Below, piece by piece: positions 15,377 through 22,692 of a stretch of 64,000 bases of DNA. The DNA is from Verrucomicrobiota bacterium (lineage in GTDB: Bacteria > Verrucomicrobiota > Verrucomicrobiia > Limisphaerales > JACRJY01): assembly GCA_016235585.1 (NCBI GenBank), contig JACRJY010000157.1:31398-95397 (forward strand). Direction: 5' to 3'. Under the pieces are notes generated by a model. That model was not told where the DNA came from. It ran no database searches and saw only the letters and a program-made list of their open reading frames with translations. The translations under genes and the position numbers were made by a program. Within the stretch, counting starts at the first letter, position 1. Every line of letters starts with the position of its first letter.

Positions 15377-16234
15377 ATGAGCGAGAGCCGTTCCCAAGCC
15401 CCGTGGCAGCCGCTGACTTTCGGCGGCGTGGCGGCGTTTGCGCGCGCGCCGTTGGGACGGCTGCTGCTGGTGGAGTCGTTCTTCGCCGCGCTCGCCGCCG
15501 CCGCCGTGATGGTCGTGATTCACGCGGGCTGGAGTTCCGTGGTGGAACAGGCCATCAACGGCCTGCCCGACCAAGGCATCCTCTCCGCCGGGAAACTGGA
15601 CTGGAGCGGCGGCTCGCCCGCCGTGCTCGCGGAAAACCCTCTGCTCGCGCTGGTCGTGGATTTGGAACACGACGGCGGCACGGGCCAGGTGGCGGATTTG
15701 CAAATCGAATTCGGGCGGACGGATTTCCGCCTCGCGTCCTCGGCGGGCTACTACGTCGCGATGTCGTATCCCGACGCGTGGGGCACGCCCTTCAACCGCC
15801 GTGCGCTGGAACCGTGGTGGGGCGCGTGGAAGCCCGTGATTCTCGTCGGCGCGGGCGTGGCGGTGTATCTCTGGCTCATGCTCACGTGGGCGGGGCTGGG
15901 GCTGATCTATTCCTTCGCCGTGCGGGGCATCGCGTTCTATTCGGATCGCGAAGCGGGACGGGCGCGGGCCTGGCGCGTGGGCGCGGCGGCGCTGATGCCG
16001 GGCTGCCTGCTCATCAGTGCGGCGCTCCTGCTCTACGGCCTGCAACAACTGCCGCTGCTCGGCCTGCTGCTGGCCTTCGCGCTGCATCTGGTTCTTGGCT
16101 GGGTCTATGTGGTGGGCGCGGCGTTCTGCCTGCCGAAGATTCAGGTGAAGGAAAAGCTGGCGGGAAACCCCTTCGCGCAATCCGGCGACACGCCTTCCGC
16201 CCCGGAGAAGAAAAAGAATCCGTTCACCTCGTAG
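15377..16234 (+). CDS. Membrane protein of unknown function
   Basis: 285 residues. One TM near the N-terminus (LLLVESFFAALAAAAVMVVIHAGW), an extracytoplasmic stretch of about 110 residues, then three or four TM helices (PVILVGAGVAVYLWLMLTW onwards) and a Lys/Pro-rich cytosolic tail ending EKKKNPFTS. No known domain recognised. The 99-bp gap upstream contains CCCCTTGCCACGCGCGGGGG, a hairpin that could end the previous operon. The gene converges with the epimerase at 16244. Confidence 0.75.
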   Translation: MSESRSQAPWQPLTFGGVAAFARAPLGRLLLVESFFAALAAAAVMVVIHAGWSSVVEQAINGLPDQGILSAGKLDWSGGSPAVLAENPLLALVVDLEHDGGTGQVADLQIEFGRTDFRLASSAGYYVAMSYPDAWGTPFNRRALEPWWGAWKPVILVGAGVAVYLWLMLTWAGLGLIYSFAVRGIAFYSDREAGRARAWRVGAAALMPGCLLISAALLLYGLQQLPLLGLLLAFALHLVLGWVYVVGAAFCLPKIQVKEKLAGNPFAQSGDTPSAPEKKKNPFTS

Positions 16235-16243
16235 CAGACCTTC

Positions 16244-17203
16244 CTATTTCGCCGACAGGTCTTTCACCGCTTCGGCGAAGGTCGGGAATTGAAATTGAAA
16301 TCCCGACGCCAGCAGTTTGCCCGGCGCGACGCGGCGGCTTTTCAAAATCAGCTCCGTCTCCGTCCGCAGGAAGAACGCGCCCACTTCGAGCAGCCAGCGC
16401 GCGGCGGGCAGGCCGAACGGCGCGCCGACCAGTTCGCGCATCACGCGCATCATCTCCGCGTTCGGCAGCGGATTCGGCGCGGCGAGATTCACCGGGCCGC
16501 TCAACTCGTCGTGCGCGATGACCCACTCGACCGCACGGCAGAAGTCCTCCACGTGCATCCACGAAACGAACTGCCTGCCGTCGCCCATTTTCCCGCCGAG
16601 GCCCAGCCGCGCGAGCCGCCGCAGCACGGGGAAGACGCTGTTCCGCGCGTGGCCCAGCGCCATCGTCATGCGGAGCGCGACCTTGCGGGTTTTCGGTTCC
16701 GCGTTTCGCGTTCCGTGTTCCGCGTTTAGTTCCTTTTCCCACGCGTGGATGACTTCGAGCGAGAACTCATCCTTCACCTCCGGCGTCGCCGCGAAATCCG
16801 TGGCTGATTCGTCCCACGCGGGGCCGAACGTGTGGCGGTAAATCGTGGCTGAACTGGCGTTGAGCCACACGCGCGGTGGTTGCGCGCACCGGGCAATGGC
16901 CTCGCCCAAAACGCGCGTCGAGTTCACCCGCGAGTCGAGAATCTCGCGCCGGTTCGCCGCCGTGTAGCGGCAGTCCACCGAGCGCCCGCAGAGATTGATG
17001 ACCGCCAGCGCGCCGTCGAGTTCCTTGGCCCAGTCGCCGAGCGTGCGCCCGTCCCAAAATCGCTCGCGGGCGATGCCGCCTTCCGCGCGCGGCTGGCGCG
17101 TGAGCACGACCACATCGTGGCCTTTGCCAGTGAAGTGCCGCGCCAGCTCCTGGCCGAGAAAGCCGCTGCCGCCCGCGAGGATGATGGAATTTTGTGAGGT
17201 CAT
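16244..17203 (-). CDS. TIGR01777-family NAD(P)-dependent epimerase/oxidoreductase
   Basis: 319 residues. N-terminal Rossmann motif ILAGGSGFLGQELA, then ALAVINLCGRSVDCRYT and the family marker LNASSATIYRHTFGPAWDE. The C-terminal DUF1731-like part includes RVAPGKLLASGFQFQFPTFAEA. Related to E. coli YfcH and plant SulA-like proteins; the substrate is unknown. An in-frame insertion NAEHGTRNAEPKTRK (DNA 16689-16727) derives from the GCGGAAC-type repeats seen elsewhere in the window. It is the last gene of the reverse operon that begins with the GbsR-type regulator. Start ATG 17203 gives the normal family N-terminus. Confidence 0.9.
   Translation of the reverse strand: MTSQNSIILAGGSGFLGQELARHFTGKGHDVVVLTRQPRAEGGIARERFWDGRTLGDWAKELDGALAVINLCGRSVDCRYTAANRREILDSRVNSTRVLGEAIARCAQPPRVWLNASSATIYRHTFGPAWDESATDFAATPEVKDEFSLEVIHAWEKELNAEHGTRNAEPKTRKVALRMTMALGHARNSVFPVLRRLARLGLGGKMGDGRQFVSWMHVEDFCRAVEWVIAHDELSGPVNLAAPNPLPNAEMMRVMRELVGAPFGLPAARWLLEVGAFFLRTETELILKSRRVAPGKLLASGFQFQFPTFAEAVKDLSAK
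16689..16727. repeat. CGGAACGCGGAA-type dispersed repeat inside the epimerase gene
   Basis: TTCCGCGTTTCGCGTTCCGTGTTCCGCG words match the inverted repeat at 24771-24851. Length and phase keep the epimerase reading frame open, giving an extra loop with the repeated tripeptide RNAE. Confidence 0.75.
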
Positions 17204-17220
17204 GACGCGAAGTGGATTGG

Positions 17221-17625
17221 TCAGAACTGATGACAAAAGGCCGTAATGTAAACTCCGGCCAGAAACGTCCACAACGCCGCAAAGAGAATGTGGGCGAGCG
17301 TGTTCAGGCTGTTGCCACGCCAGAGTTCAGGACGATAAACGAAGAACTGGCAATACCAGCGTGCGATCCAAAAGACCGACAGCCCGCCGAGCACAGCGCG
17401 GGCGAGTGGGCTGTGCATGAGCAAATCGTCAGCACAAAGCAAGCTTACGCCACCAAAGCCCGCCAGCACGAGCATCAGGAAGCCAGTATGCACCCAAAAG
17501 ATTTGGCGGGTGAGCAGCGAAACGCGTTGCAGTTCCTCGTGCCAGCCAAACCGGCGGGCGAAATCGAAGTGAGCGAGCGACAAGGCGATTTGCAGGACGC
17601 CGGCGATTTGCAGACAAGTCTTCAT
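17221..17625 (-). CDS. Small four-helix membrane protein
   Basis: 134 residues with about four TM helices (first MKTCLQIAGVLQIALSLAHF). AAGGAG sits 7 nt before ATG 17625, and the ATG overlaps the upstream methyltransferase stop (ATGA), so translation is coupled. Similar in size to DoxX-like and DUF4149-like proteins, but no motif fixes the family. It is fifth gene of the GbsR-led operon; a membrane role together with the epimerase and methyltransferase is likely. Confidence 0.8.
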   Translation of the reverse strand: MKTCLQIAGVLQIALSLAHFDFARRFGWHEELQRVSLLTRQIFWVHTGFLMLVLAGFGGVSLLCADDLLMHSPLARAVLGGLSVFWIARWYCQFFVYRPELWRGNSLNTLAHILFAALWTFLAGVYITAFCHQF

Positions 17626-18398
17626 GGTGCTCTCCTTAACAGAATGATTTTTATGAACGGCGTCATGCGTCTCTCCATCGCAATTTCCAGTCTGGCAATC
17701 TTCGCAAGCCGTTTCCATTCGTTGCCCGGCGTGAAATGAAGAAAGCCAGGGCCGAAGGCGGCGAAGTTGGCCAAGTCCCGGATATGTTCGACAAGCAGGA
17801 TCGTTCCTGATGGAGCAAGCACGCGGTGAATTTCGCGAAAGAATGCCTCCCGGCTCGCCGCCCGCTGCAGTTCGTGCGCCGCGAACAGGACGAATGTCGT
17901 GTCGAAGCTGTGATCGGCGAAGGGAAACTCGCAGTGGCGGATTGGTTCGGCTGGAGGCGCGGCTCGTTCCGCCCGCGCGCGTTGAATGCTCGGCTCGGAC
18001 ATTTCGGCGGCATCAAAGAAATCACAAGCCCGTCCGGTGCTGTCTGGGAACAACTGGCGGAGCGCCGCCGAGCTTTCATCCAGCCCGGCGTGAAGATTTA
18101 ACCAGTGCCGGGGTTTCGCGGGCAGCACCGAAGGAATCCATGTCCACCGATAAAGTTCCGACACGTCGTAAATCCAATGCGAGGCGGCGAGTGAGGCAAC
18201 ACTCCACCAAGTGGCGAGCAGCGCGACGGCCAAGGCTGCCACTCGCAGCCAGCCGGGGCTTGTCTTGCCAAACCAAAACCATCCGCCAGCCACCAGAATG
18301 ACCGCAACGCCGCCGACATATTGCGGCCAGTTGTAGCGCGCGATTTGCAGCAAGCCGGTGAAACGGTGGCGGGGTTGATCGGGTGTGAAAGTGTTCAT
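17622..18398 (-). CDS. Membrane-anchored SAM-dependent methyltransferase
   Basis: 258 residues. Two TM helices at about 22-68 (YVGGVAVILVAGGWFWFG; LAVALLATWWSVASLAASHW) precede a class I methyltransferase-like domain: LNLHAGLDESS in the place of motif I (a weak match without the usual GxGxG), FPFADHSFDTTFVLFAAHEL (motif II region), and LAPSGTILLVEHIRDLANF (post-motif). The weak motif I is notable, but the later motifs are clear. Overlaps both neighbours by ATGA. Substrate unknown; lipids or quinones are possible given the membrane anchor. Confidence 0.8.
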   Translation of the reverse strand: MNTFTPDQPRHRFTGLLQIARYNWPQYVGGVAVILVAGGWFWFGKTSPGWLRVAALAVALLATWWSVASLAASHWIYDVSELYRWTWIPSVLPAKPRHWLNLHAGLDESSAALRQLFPDSTGRACDFFDAAEMSEPSIQRARAERAAPPAEPIRHCEFPFADHSFDTTFVLFAAHELQRAASREAFFREIHRVLAPSGTILLVEHIRDLANFAAFGPGFLHFTPGNEWKRLAKIARLEIAMERRMTPFIKIILLRRAP

Positions 18399-19156
18399 GG
18401 CATTGCGGGAAGTGGATGGCGCACGCCGCGTTTCCATTCGCAGGAAATGTCCCGGACATAAAATGCGTTGGCAAGAACCGTGTGCGTCCGGTTGAACGGC
18501 GGATGATCGAGGAACGAAAGCCGACGAACTTCAACCGGCACAGGCACGGGTTTCCAGTTCTCGCGAACCCCTTCGATGGCGATGATGGAGTTGGTTTCCT
18601 TTTCGTAGTCAAAAGTGAACGGCAACGGGCCGGCGAACAGCCGGGCTTGATGCAAGTAGTGAAATGGCGAGCCGGCGGGCGGTTCGGTCATCGGAGCATC
18701 AAACCGAGCGATAACTTCAACATCCGCTTCTGCTTGCGGGGTTGTGATCACGATTCTCAACGACTCCGCTGTTTCGCTGACGGCAACTTTGGCGAGCCGA
18801 TATTGATAATGAGTCAGCAAATTTCCACCCCATACCATTTTGCGCCTGTCCGTGTCGCTGCGAAGGATGCGCAAGCCCCGCAGCAGTCTTCCTTCGGCGG
18901 TGCGCAGGCGTGTGAAAACACGGTAGCCCGTGAGAAAGAAATCCTGCCCGAATGCGCGCGGCAAGAATGCTGGACGCAAGTTGCATGTCTGCACCATCGC
19001 CACGGCAACGAAACCAAACCCCTCAAACGTGTCCAAAATCAACCCCGGAAGCAGCAAAGACGTCAACAACTCCGCTGGCACTGCGTAGGTCAACACCAGC
19101 GAGTGGCGAAACCACGCTTTCATCGGCAAGGGATGGCGTTGGAGCAAATAGCGCAT
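18395..19156 (-). CDS. DUF2071-like protein
   Basis: 253 residues from ATG 19156. The arrangement VPAELLTSLLLPGLILDTFEG-FGFVAVAMVQTCNLRPAFLP-(F/Y)R is that of the DUF2071/YqjF group, related to the acetoacetate decarboxylase fold; GNLLTHYQY and a late FYVRDISCEWK follow. Enzymatic function of the family is not established. It lies 7 bp downstream of the DCC gene and overlaps the methyltransferase by ATGA. Confidence 0.75.
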   Translation of the reverse strand: MRYLLQRHPLPMKAWFRHSLVLTYAVPAELLTSLLLPGLILDTFEGFGFVAVAMVQTCNLRPAFLPRAFGQDFFLTGYRVFTRLRTAEGRLLRGLRILRSDTDRRKMVWGGNLLTHYQYRLAKVAVSETAESLRIVITTPQAEADVEVIARFDAPMTEPPAGSPFHYLHQARLFAGPLPFTFDYEKETNSIIAIEGVRENWKPVPVPVEVRRLSFLDHPPFNRTHTVLANAFYVRDISCEWKRGVRHPLPAMP

Positions 19157-19163
19157 GGCAAAT

Positions 19164-19607
19164 CTAGGGCATTTCAAAAAATGCGGCATGACGGTGATGG
19201 GTGGAATTGTGTCCCCGAACTTTGCACATCTTTGAAAACCAGCAGCGGTGTCTGACAATCCAGCGATACGAGTAACATCCAAGCCAGTGAATGCCCGGCA
19301 TCTCTAAAAAGCAACCCATCGGCCACAGCCACCAGACCGAGCGCAGCAGCGCAGCCAGGGCGTCCGCGCCGCCCGCCACGCGGCCATCGGCGCGGAGCAG
19401 CTTCATTTCCTCCCGCAGCACGGCTTCGCTCATGCCGAGCCGCGCGGCGGTGCCGGGCGTTTGCAGCGGCAGCCACGCAAATCCGCGCCGGGCAAAGATT
19501 CCGCCGAAACGCGCCACGCTGCCGACGCAGACCGGGCACTCGCCGTCGTAAAAGACCCAGCCGCGGGTTGCGTTGCAGTCTTTTATTTTTGTAATTTCTG
19601 TATTCAC
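19164..19607 (-). CDS. DCC-family (DUF393/YuxK) thiol-disulfide oxidoreductase-like protein
   Basis: 147 residues. The family signature is VFYDGECPVCVGSVARFG, with CPVC as the dithiol. It ends in a tryptophan-rich segment SVWWLWPMGCFLEMPG. The start is a GTG (VNTEITKIKD) lying inside the AATTTCTGT-N4-ACAGAA dyad; no later start keeps the signature, so this one is favoured. Second gene of the GbsR-led operon. DCC proteins often occur with epimerases of the TIGR01777 family, which is also the case here. Confidence 0.85.
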   Translation of the reverse strand: MNTEITKIKDCNATRGWVFYDGECPVCVGSVARFGGIFARRGFAWLPLQTPGTAARLGMSEAVLREEMKLLRADGRVAGGADALAALLRSVWWLWPMGCFLEMPGIHWLGCYSYRWIVRHRCWFSKMCKVRGHNSTHHRHAAFFEMP

Positions 19608-19613
19608 AGAATC
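19593..19613. promoter_or_regulatory. Operator-like dyad at the DCC gene start
   Basis: AATTTCTGT-ATTC-ACAGAATCA. The left half is identical to the dyad upstream of the GbsR-type regulator (20177-20198) and 7 of 9 bases of the right half match. It covers the GTG start of the DCC gene, in the 23-bp gap after the regulator gene, so a bound regulator could block either an internal promoter or read-through. Confidence 0.6.
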
Positions 19614-19630
19614 ATGTCTCCAAAAAAATT

Positions 19631-20167
19631 TCAGCCGCCGCCCAGCCCAAGCACCTTGCGAATCTTGTCGCCGAGTTTCACGAACTTCGTGAGCGCGCTG
19701 GTGGGCCAGGTGCGGATCTGCCCATACCACGCCGTCGTCGTCTCAAAGAAGGCGGCCAGCTCGCGGAGCCGCTGCTCGGTGTATTCGTCGGTCTCCTTGT
19801 CCTTCTCGGCCTCGACGATGCACTCGCGCAGCACGGCCAGCGTGGGGTCAATCTCGCGCTTCTTCCGCTCGTCGAGCACCACGCGGAACATCTCCCACAC
19901 GTCCTTCATGCTCTCGAAATGGTCGCGCTGGTCGCCCATCACGTGGACGCGCCGCACGATGCCCCAGCCCTGGAGCTCCTTGAGGCTGGTGCTGACGTTC
20001 GAGCGGGCGACGCCGAGCGTCTCCACGATGTCGTCGGCGTGGAGCGGCTTGGGCGACATGAAGAGCAGCGCGTGAATCTGCGCCACGGTGCGGTTGATGC
20101 CCCACTTGGTTCCCATCTCGCCCCAGTGGAGGATGAACTTCTGCTGGACTGGGCTTAACTTTGACAT
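19631..20167 (-). CDS. GbsR/MarR-family transcriptional regulator
   Basis: 178 residues. The start MSKLSPVQQKFILHWGEMGTKWGINRTVAQIHALLF and the recognition-helix region LGVARSNVSTSLKELQGWGIV are typical of the GbsR group, with a charged C-terminal dimerisation helix pair (DERKKREIDPTLAVLRE onward). Relatives repress glycine-betaine genes or other small operons. A perfect 9-bp inverted repeat lies 10 bp before the start, and a near copy lies before the next gene, which points to autoregulation and control of the whole reverse operon down to 16244. Confidence 0.88.
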   Translation of the reverse strand: MSKLSPVQQKFILHWGEMGTKWGINRTVAQIHALLFMSPKPLHADDIVETLGVARSNVSTSLKELQGWGIVRRVHVMGDQRDHFESMKDVWEMFRVVLDERKKREIDPTLAVLRECIVEAEKDKETDEYTEQRLRELAAFFETTTAWYGQIRTWPTSALTKFVKLGDKIRKVLGLGGG

Positions 20168-20176
20168 AACTTCTTA

Positions 20177-20198
20177 AATTTCTGTCTAAACAGAAATT
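20177..20198. promoter_or_regulatory. Operator-like perfect inverted repeat upstream of the GbsR-type gene
   Basis: AATTTCTGT-CTAA-ACAGAAATT, a perfect 9-bp inverted repeat with a 4-bp spacer, 10 bp upstream of ATG 20167. On the minus strand TTGCCA lies about 16 bp upstream of it as a possible -35, so the dyad would cover the -10/start region. Confidence 0.7.
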
Positions 20199-20235
20199 AA
20201 CGAAACGACAGCCGTTGGCAAGCGGAATTTTTGAA

Positions 20236-20390
20236 AATCTTCATCAGGCGCATCCCGGCTGCCCGCGCGCGTAGCGCCGCCGTCCTCGGCGGCGAGTTCG
20301 CGGGGCGTCCGCGCCCCGTGGATAGGGCCTGGCCGCGAGACGCGGCCTGAACTCGCAGGCGGGGACGCACTGCGTTACCGGGGCTGCGCC
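20236..20390. repeat. Palindrome-rich intergenic repeat
   Basis: No gene. It contains GCCGCCGTCCTCGGCGGC, CGGGGCGTCCGCGCCCCG and GGCCGCGAGACGCGGCC hairpins in a row, and begins with GCGCATCCCGGCTGCCC, close to the arms of the inverted-repeat element at 58042. Reads as a REP-like cluster between the GbsR promoter and the end of dusB; it may also act as a terminator. Confidence 0.65.
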
Positions 20391-20394
20391 TCGT

Positions 20395-21501
20395 TCACCA
20401 CACCTCGACCGGGCCTTTGGGCACGGGGATGTTGGCGCGCTGCGCCGCCGCCGGCTCCGGCGACATGAACGAGGCCGCCATCGGTGGCGGGCGGTATTGC
20501 GGCTTCAGTTCGCCGCTCTCGTCAAGAAACTGCCGCCGCCAGCGGAGGTAGTTGTCCAGTATCTCATGGAACTCCGCGTGGCTGGCGACCTGCACCACGC
20601 GCTTGTTGAAGTCGTTCGCCGGCCCGAAGCGCTTGGAATACCACGGGGCGACCTTGCGGAACATCCGGCAGCCATGTTCCTCGCCGAACACCTCGACCAT
20701 CAAGTCGAGGTGGCGGCACATGACCCGGATGCGTTCCTCGAAGCGCGGTTCGGCAGGAACCGCGCCCGTGTCGAGGAATTGCCGCGTCTGCAGAAAAATC
20801 CACGGGTTGTAGAACGCGCCGCGCCCGATGCTCACGCCGGCGCAGCCCGTCTCGTCGAACATCATCTTCGCCGCCTCGGGCGTGGTCACGTCGCCATTGC
20901 CGATGACGGGGATTTTCACGGCCTGCGCCACGGCGCGGATGCCGGCGAGGTTCACGCGCCCGCCGAAACCCTGTTCGCGCGTGCGGCCATGCACGAAGAT
21001 GGCGGCGACGCCCACGGCTTCGAGCGCCTTCGCCAAGTCCGGCGCGGTGAGGTTTTGGTCGTCCCAGCCGAGGCGCATCTTGGCGGTGACGGGGATTTTC
21101 ACGGCGTCCACCATGCCCTTGACGAGCGCGGCGGTCTGGTCGAGCTCGGTCATCATCGCGGAACCGCCGCCGACCTTGCAGACTTTTTTCACGGGGCAGC
21201 CCATGTTGATGTCCACGCTGGCGATGCCGATGGATTCGAGATACAGCGCGGCGTCGCGCATTTCGCCCGGCACGGAGCCGAAGAGCTGCACGGCGAGCGG
21301 ACGGTCGGCGGGGCAGGTCTCGATGAGCTTGAACGCCTTGGGATTTTTCTCGATGAGCGAGCGGGCGTTGACCAGGTCGGTGGTGGCGAGGTCGAGGCCG
21401 CCCAGCTCGCGCAGCGTGAGGCGGAAGGGCAGGTTCGTGTAGCCCGCCAGCGGCGAGAGGAACAAATTCGACTTCAGCGTCAGCGAACCAAGCTGCAACA
21501 T
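20395..21501 (-). CDS. dusB: tRNA-dihydrouridine synthase B
   Basis: 368 residues. FMN-binding TIM barrel with SPLAGYTNLPFR at the N-terminus, VQLFGSVPGEM, the catalytic Cys in INMGCPVKKVCKVGGGSAMM, TAKMRLGWDD, VHGRTREQGFGG, PVIGNGDV and GVSIGRGAFYNPW. Reduces uridine in the tRNA D-loop using NADPH. About 40 residues longer than E. coli DusB owing to a Pro-rich C-terminal tail (PQYRPPPMAASFM). Starts divergently from the two-gene module at 21621. Confidence 0.94.
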   Translation of the reverse strand: MLQLGSLTLKSNLFLSPLAGYTNLPFRLTLRELGGLDLATTDLVNARSLIEKNPKAFKLIETCPADRPLAVQLFGSVPGEMRDAALYLESIGIASVDINMGCPVKKVCKVGGGSAMMTELDQTAALVKGMVDAVKIPVTAKMRLGWDDQNLTAPDLAKALEAVGVAAIFVHGRTREQGFGGRVNLAGIRAVAQAVKIPVIGNGDVTTPEAAKMMFDETGCAGVSIGRGAFYNPWIFLQTRQFLDTGAVPAEPRFEERIRVMCRHLDLMVEVFGEEHGCRMFRKVAPWYSKRFGPANDFNKRVVQVASHAEFHEILDNYLRWRRQFLDESGELKPQYRPPPMAASFMSPEPAAAQRANIPVPKGPVEVW

Positions 21502-21620
21502 ACCAGTGGAACATCCGGCAAATCACTACTCCGGCAAAGGTTAAAGTGCGGTGGCATCATTCACCGGCTTCGTTCACAAGCGGGCTTGCCACAAATCCGG
21601 CTCCGGCCTAGAGTGCCAGC

Positions 21621-21842
21621 GTGACCTCGACCACGATCATTGAGGAAATCCGCCATCTGTCCCCCGCCGGACAAGCGGAGGTGATCCGCTTCACGCTGCA
21701 ACTCGCCCGCGAGCGCGCCCTGACGCCCGACGAACTGACCGGGCTGGCGCGGCGCATGGTGGAGTCCAATGATCCGGCGGAGGTCGAGCGGCTCAAGAGC
21801 GCGATTACTGGCGGCTTTTACGGAGACGCGGCTCATGCCTGA
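21621..21842 (+). CDS. Candidate antitoxin-like small protein A (copy 1)
   Basis: 73 residues (GTG start): MTSTTIIEEIRHLSPAGQAE, then a basic helix VIRFTLQLARERAL, and the C-terminal GGFYGDAAHA. It has a clear paralogue at 53507 with the same ends (MTATTVIEEIKHLPPGEQ...GFYGSAAHA). The N-terminal pattern T-x-IEE-I-x-x-LP/S-P resembles small antitoxins of RelB/DUF2281 type. It overlaps the next gene by exactly 8 nt (ATGCCTGA), as does the other copy (ATGCCTAA). Function unproven; a toxin-antitoxin pair is the leading hypothesis. Confidence 0.75.
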   Translation: MTSTTIIEEIRHLSPAGQAEVIRFTLQLARERALTPDELTGLARRMVESNDPAEVERLKSAITGGFYGDAAHA

Positions 21843-22077
21843 AATCCGCCGCGTCAATCTGCCTCCGGCGCTGCTGGCCCATCTCCTCGACCGCATCAAA
21901 CAACGGCAAATCTCCGCCGAACAGCTCGGCTTGCTGGCCGCGTGGCTCGACACGCATCCCGAAGTGCCGCCGGGCAAATGGTTCAAGCGCTTTCCCGGCA
22001 TGATTGCCTGCGGCGAAGGCGAACTGATAAAAACTTTCCTGCTGCCGGGCCAGTTGCCAGAAGGGCGGGAGCTGTAG
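21835..22077 (+). CDS. Small protein B, partner of A (copy 1)
   Basis: 80 residues: MPEIRRVNLPPALLAHLLDR, then QISAEQLGLLAAWLDTHPEV, then GKWFKRFPG and CGEGELIKTFLLPGQ. The paralogue at 53742 preserves all these blocks, including PPALLAHLL, WLDT.PEVP.G.WFK.F and CGEGELIKTFL.PGQ. No known toxin fold is recognised. A single conserved Cys and the charged CGEGELIK block are candidate functional residues. Translation is coupled to gene A through an 8-nt overlap. Confidence 0.75.
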   Translation: MPEIRRVNLPPALLAHLLDRIKQRQISAEQLGLLAAWLDTHPEVPPGKWFKRFPGMIACGEGELIKTFLLPGQLPEGREL

Positions 22078-22087
22078 AAGCGGCGCG

Positions 22088-22552
22088 TTACGCCGTGACT
22101 TCAAAAATCGCCTCAATCTCCACTGCAACATTGCTCGGCAGCGTGCCCATGCCCACCGCGCTGCGCGCACCGACGCCGTGGTCCGCGCCGAAGACGTCGG
22201 CCATCAGCTCGCTGTAGCCGTTGATGACCTGCGGGTGCTGCGTGAAGTCGGGCGCGGCGTTGACCATGCCGAGCGATTTGACGAGGCGCTTGACGCGGTT
22301 GAGCGTGCCCAGCTCGTGCTGGAGCGCGGCGAGAATCGCGAGGCCGACCTGGCGCGCGGCGTCCCGGCCCTGTTCCAGCGTCAAGTCTCCGCCCACTCGC
22401 CCGGTGATGAGCTGGCCGTCGGCACCGCGCGAGACGTGGCCAGACACGTAGGCCATGCCGCCCGCGACGACGACGGGCTTGTAGACGCCGCCGGGCTTGG
22501 GAATCGGCGGCAGGTGAAGGTTGAGTTCAGCGAGGCGTTCGGCAGGTTTCAT
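22088..22552 (-). CDS. RidA-family protein
   Basis: 154 residues from ATG 22552. Matches the longer RidA subgroup (YjgH/TdcF-like): VYKPVVVAGGMAYVSGHVSR, GDLTLEQGRDAARQVGLAILAAL, VKRLVKSLGMVNAAPDFTQHPQVINGYSELM, and GARSAVGMGTLPSNVAVEIEA. The catalytic Arg of true RidA (before the last block, in a GARSAVG context) appears present. RidA hydrolyses reactive enamines/imines. Converges with module B at 10 bp and is divergent from the ABC ATPase. Confidence 0.9.
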   Translation of the reverse strand: MKPAERLAELNLHLPPIPKPGGVYKPVVVAGGMAYVSGHVSRGADGQLITGRVGGDLTLEQGRDAARQVGLAILAALQHELGTLNRVKRLVKSLGMVNAAPDFTQHPQVINGYSELMADVFGADHGVGARSAVGMGTLPSNVAVEIEAIFEVTA

Positions 22553-22692
22553 AAGGTTTGGCTGGTTGGAATTATTGTGCCGCCAGCATTGGTCGCACCC
22601 GTGGTTGCGTGCAAGAATTTTTCCGCGCGACAAATGATTCGCCTGCAATCCCGTCACGGGCTAAAACCCTCCCGCAACTTTTCCGCGCATTG

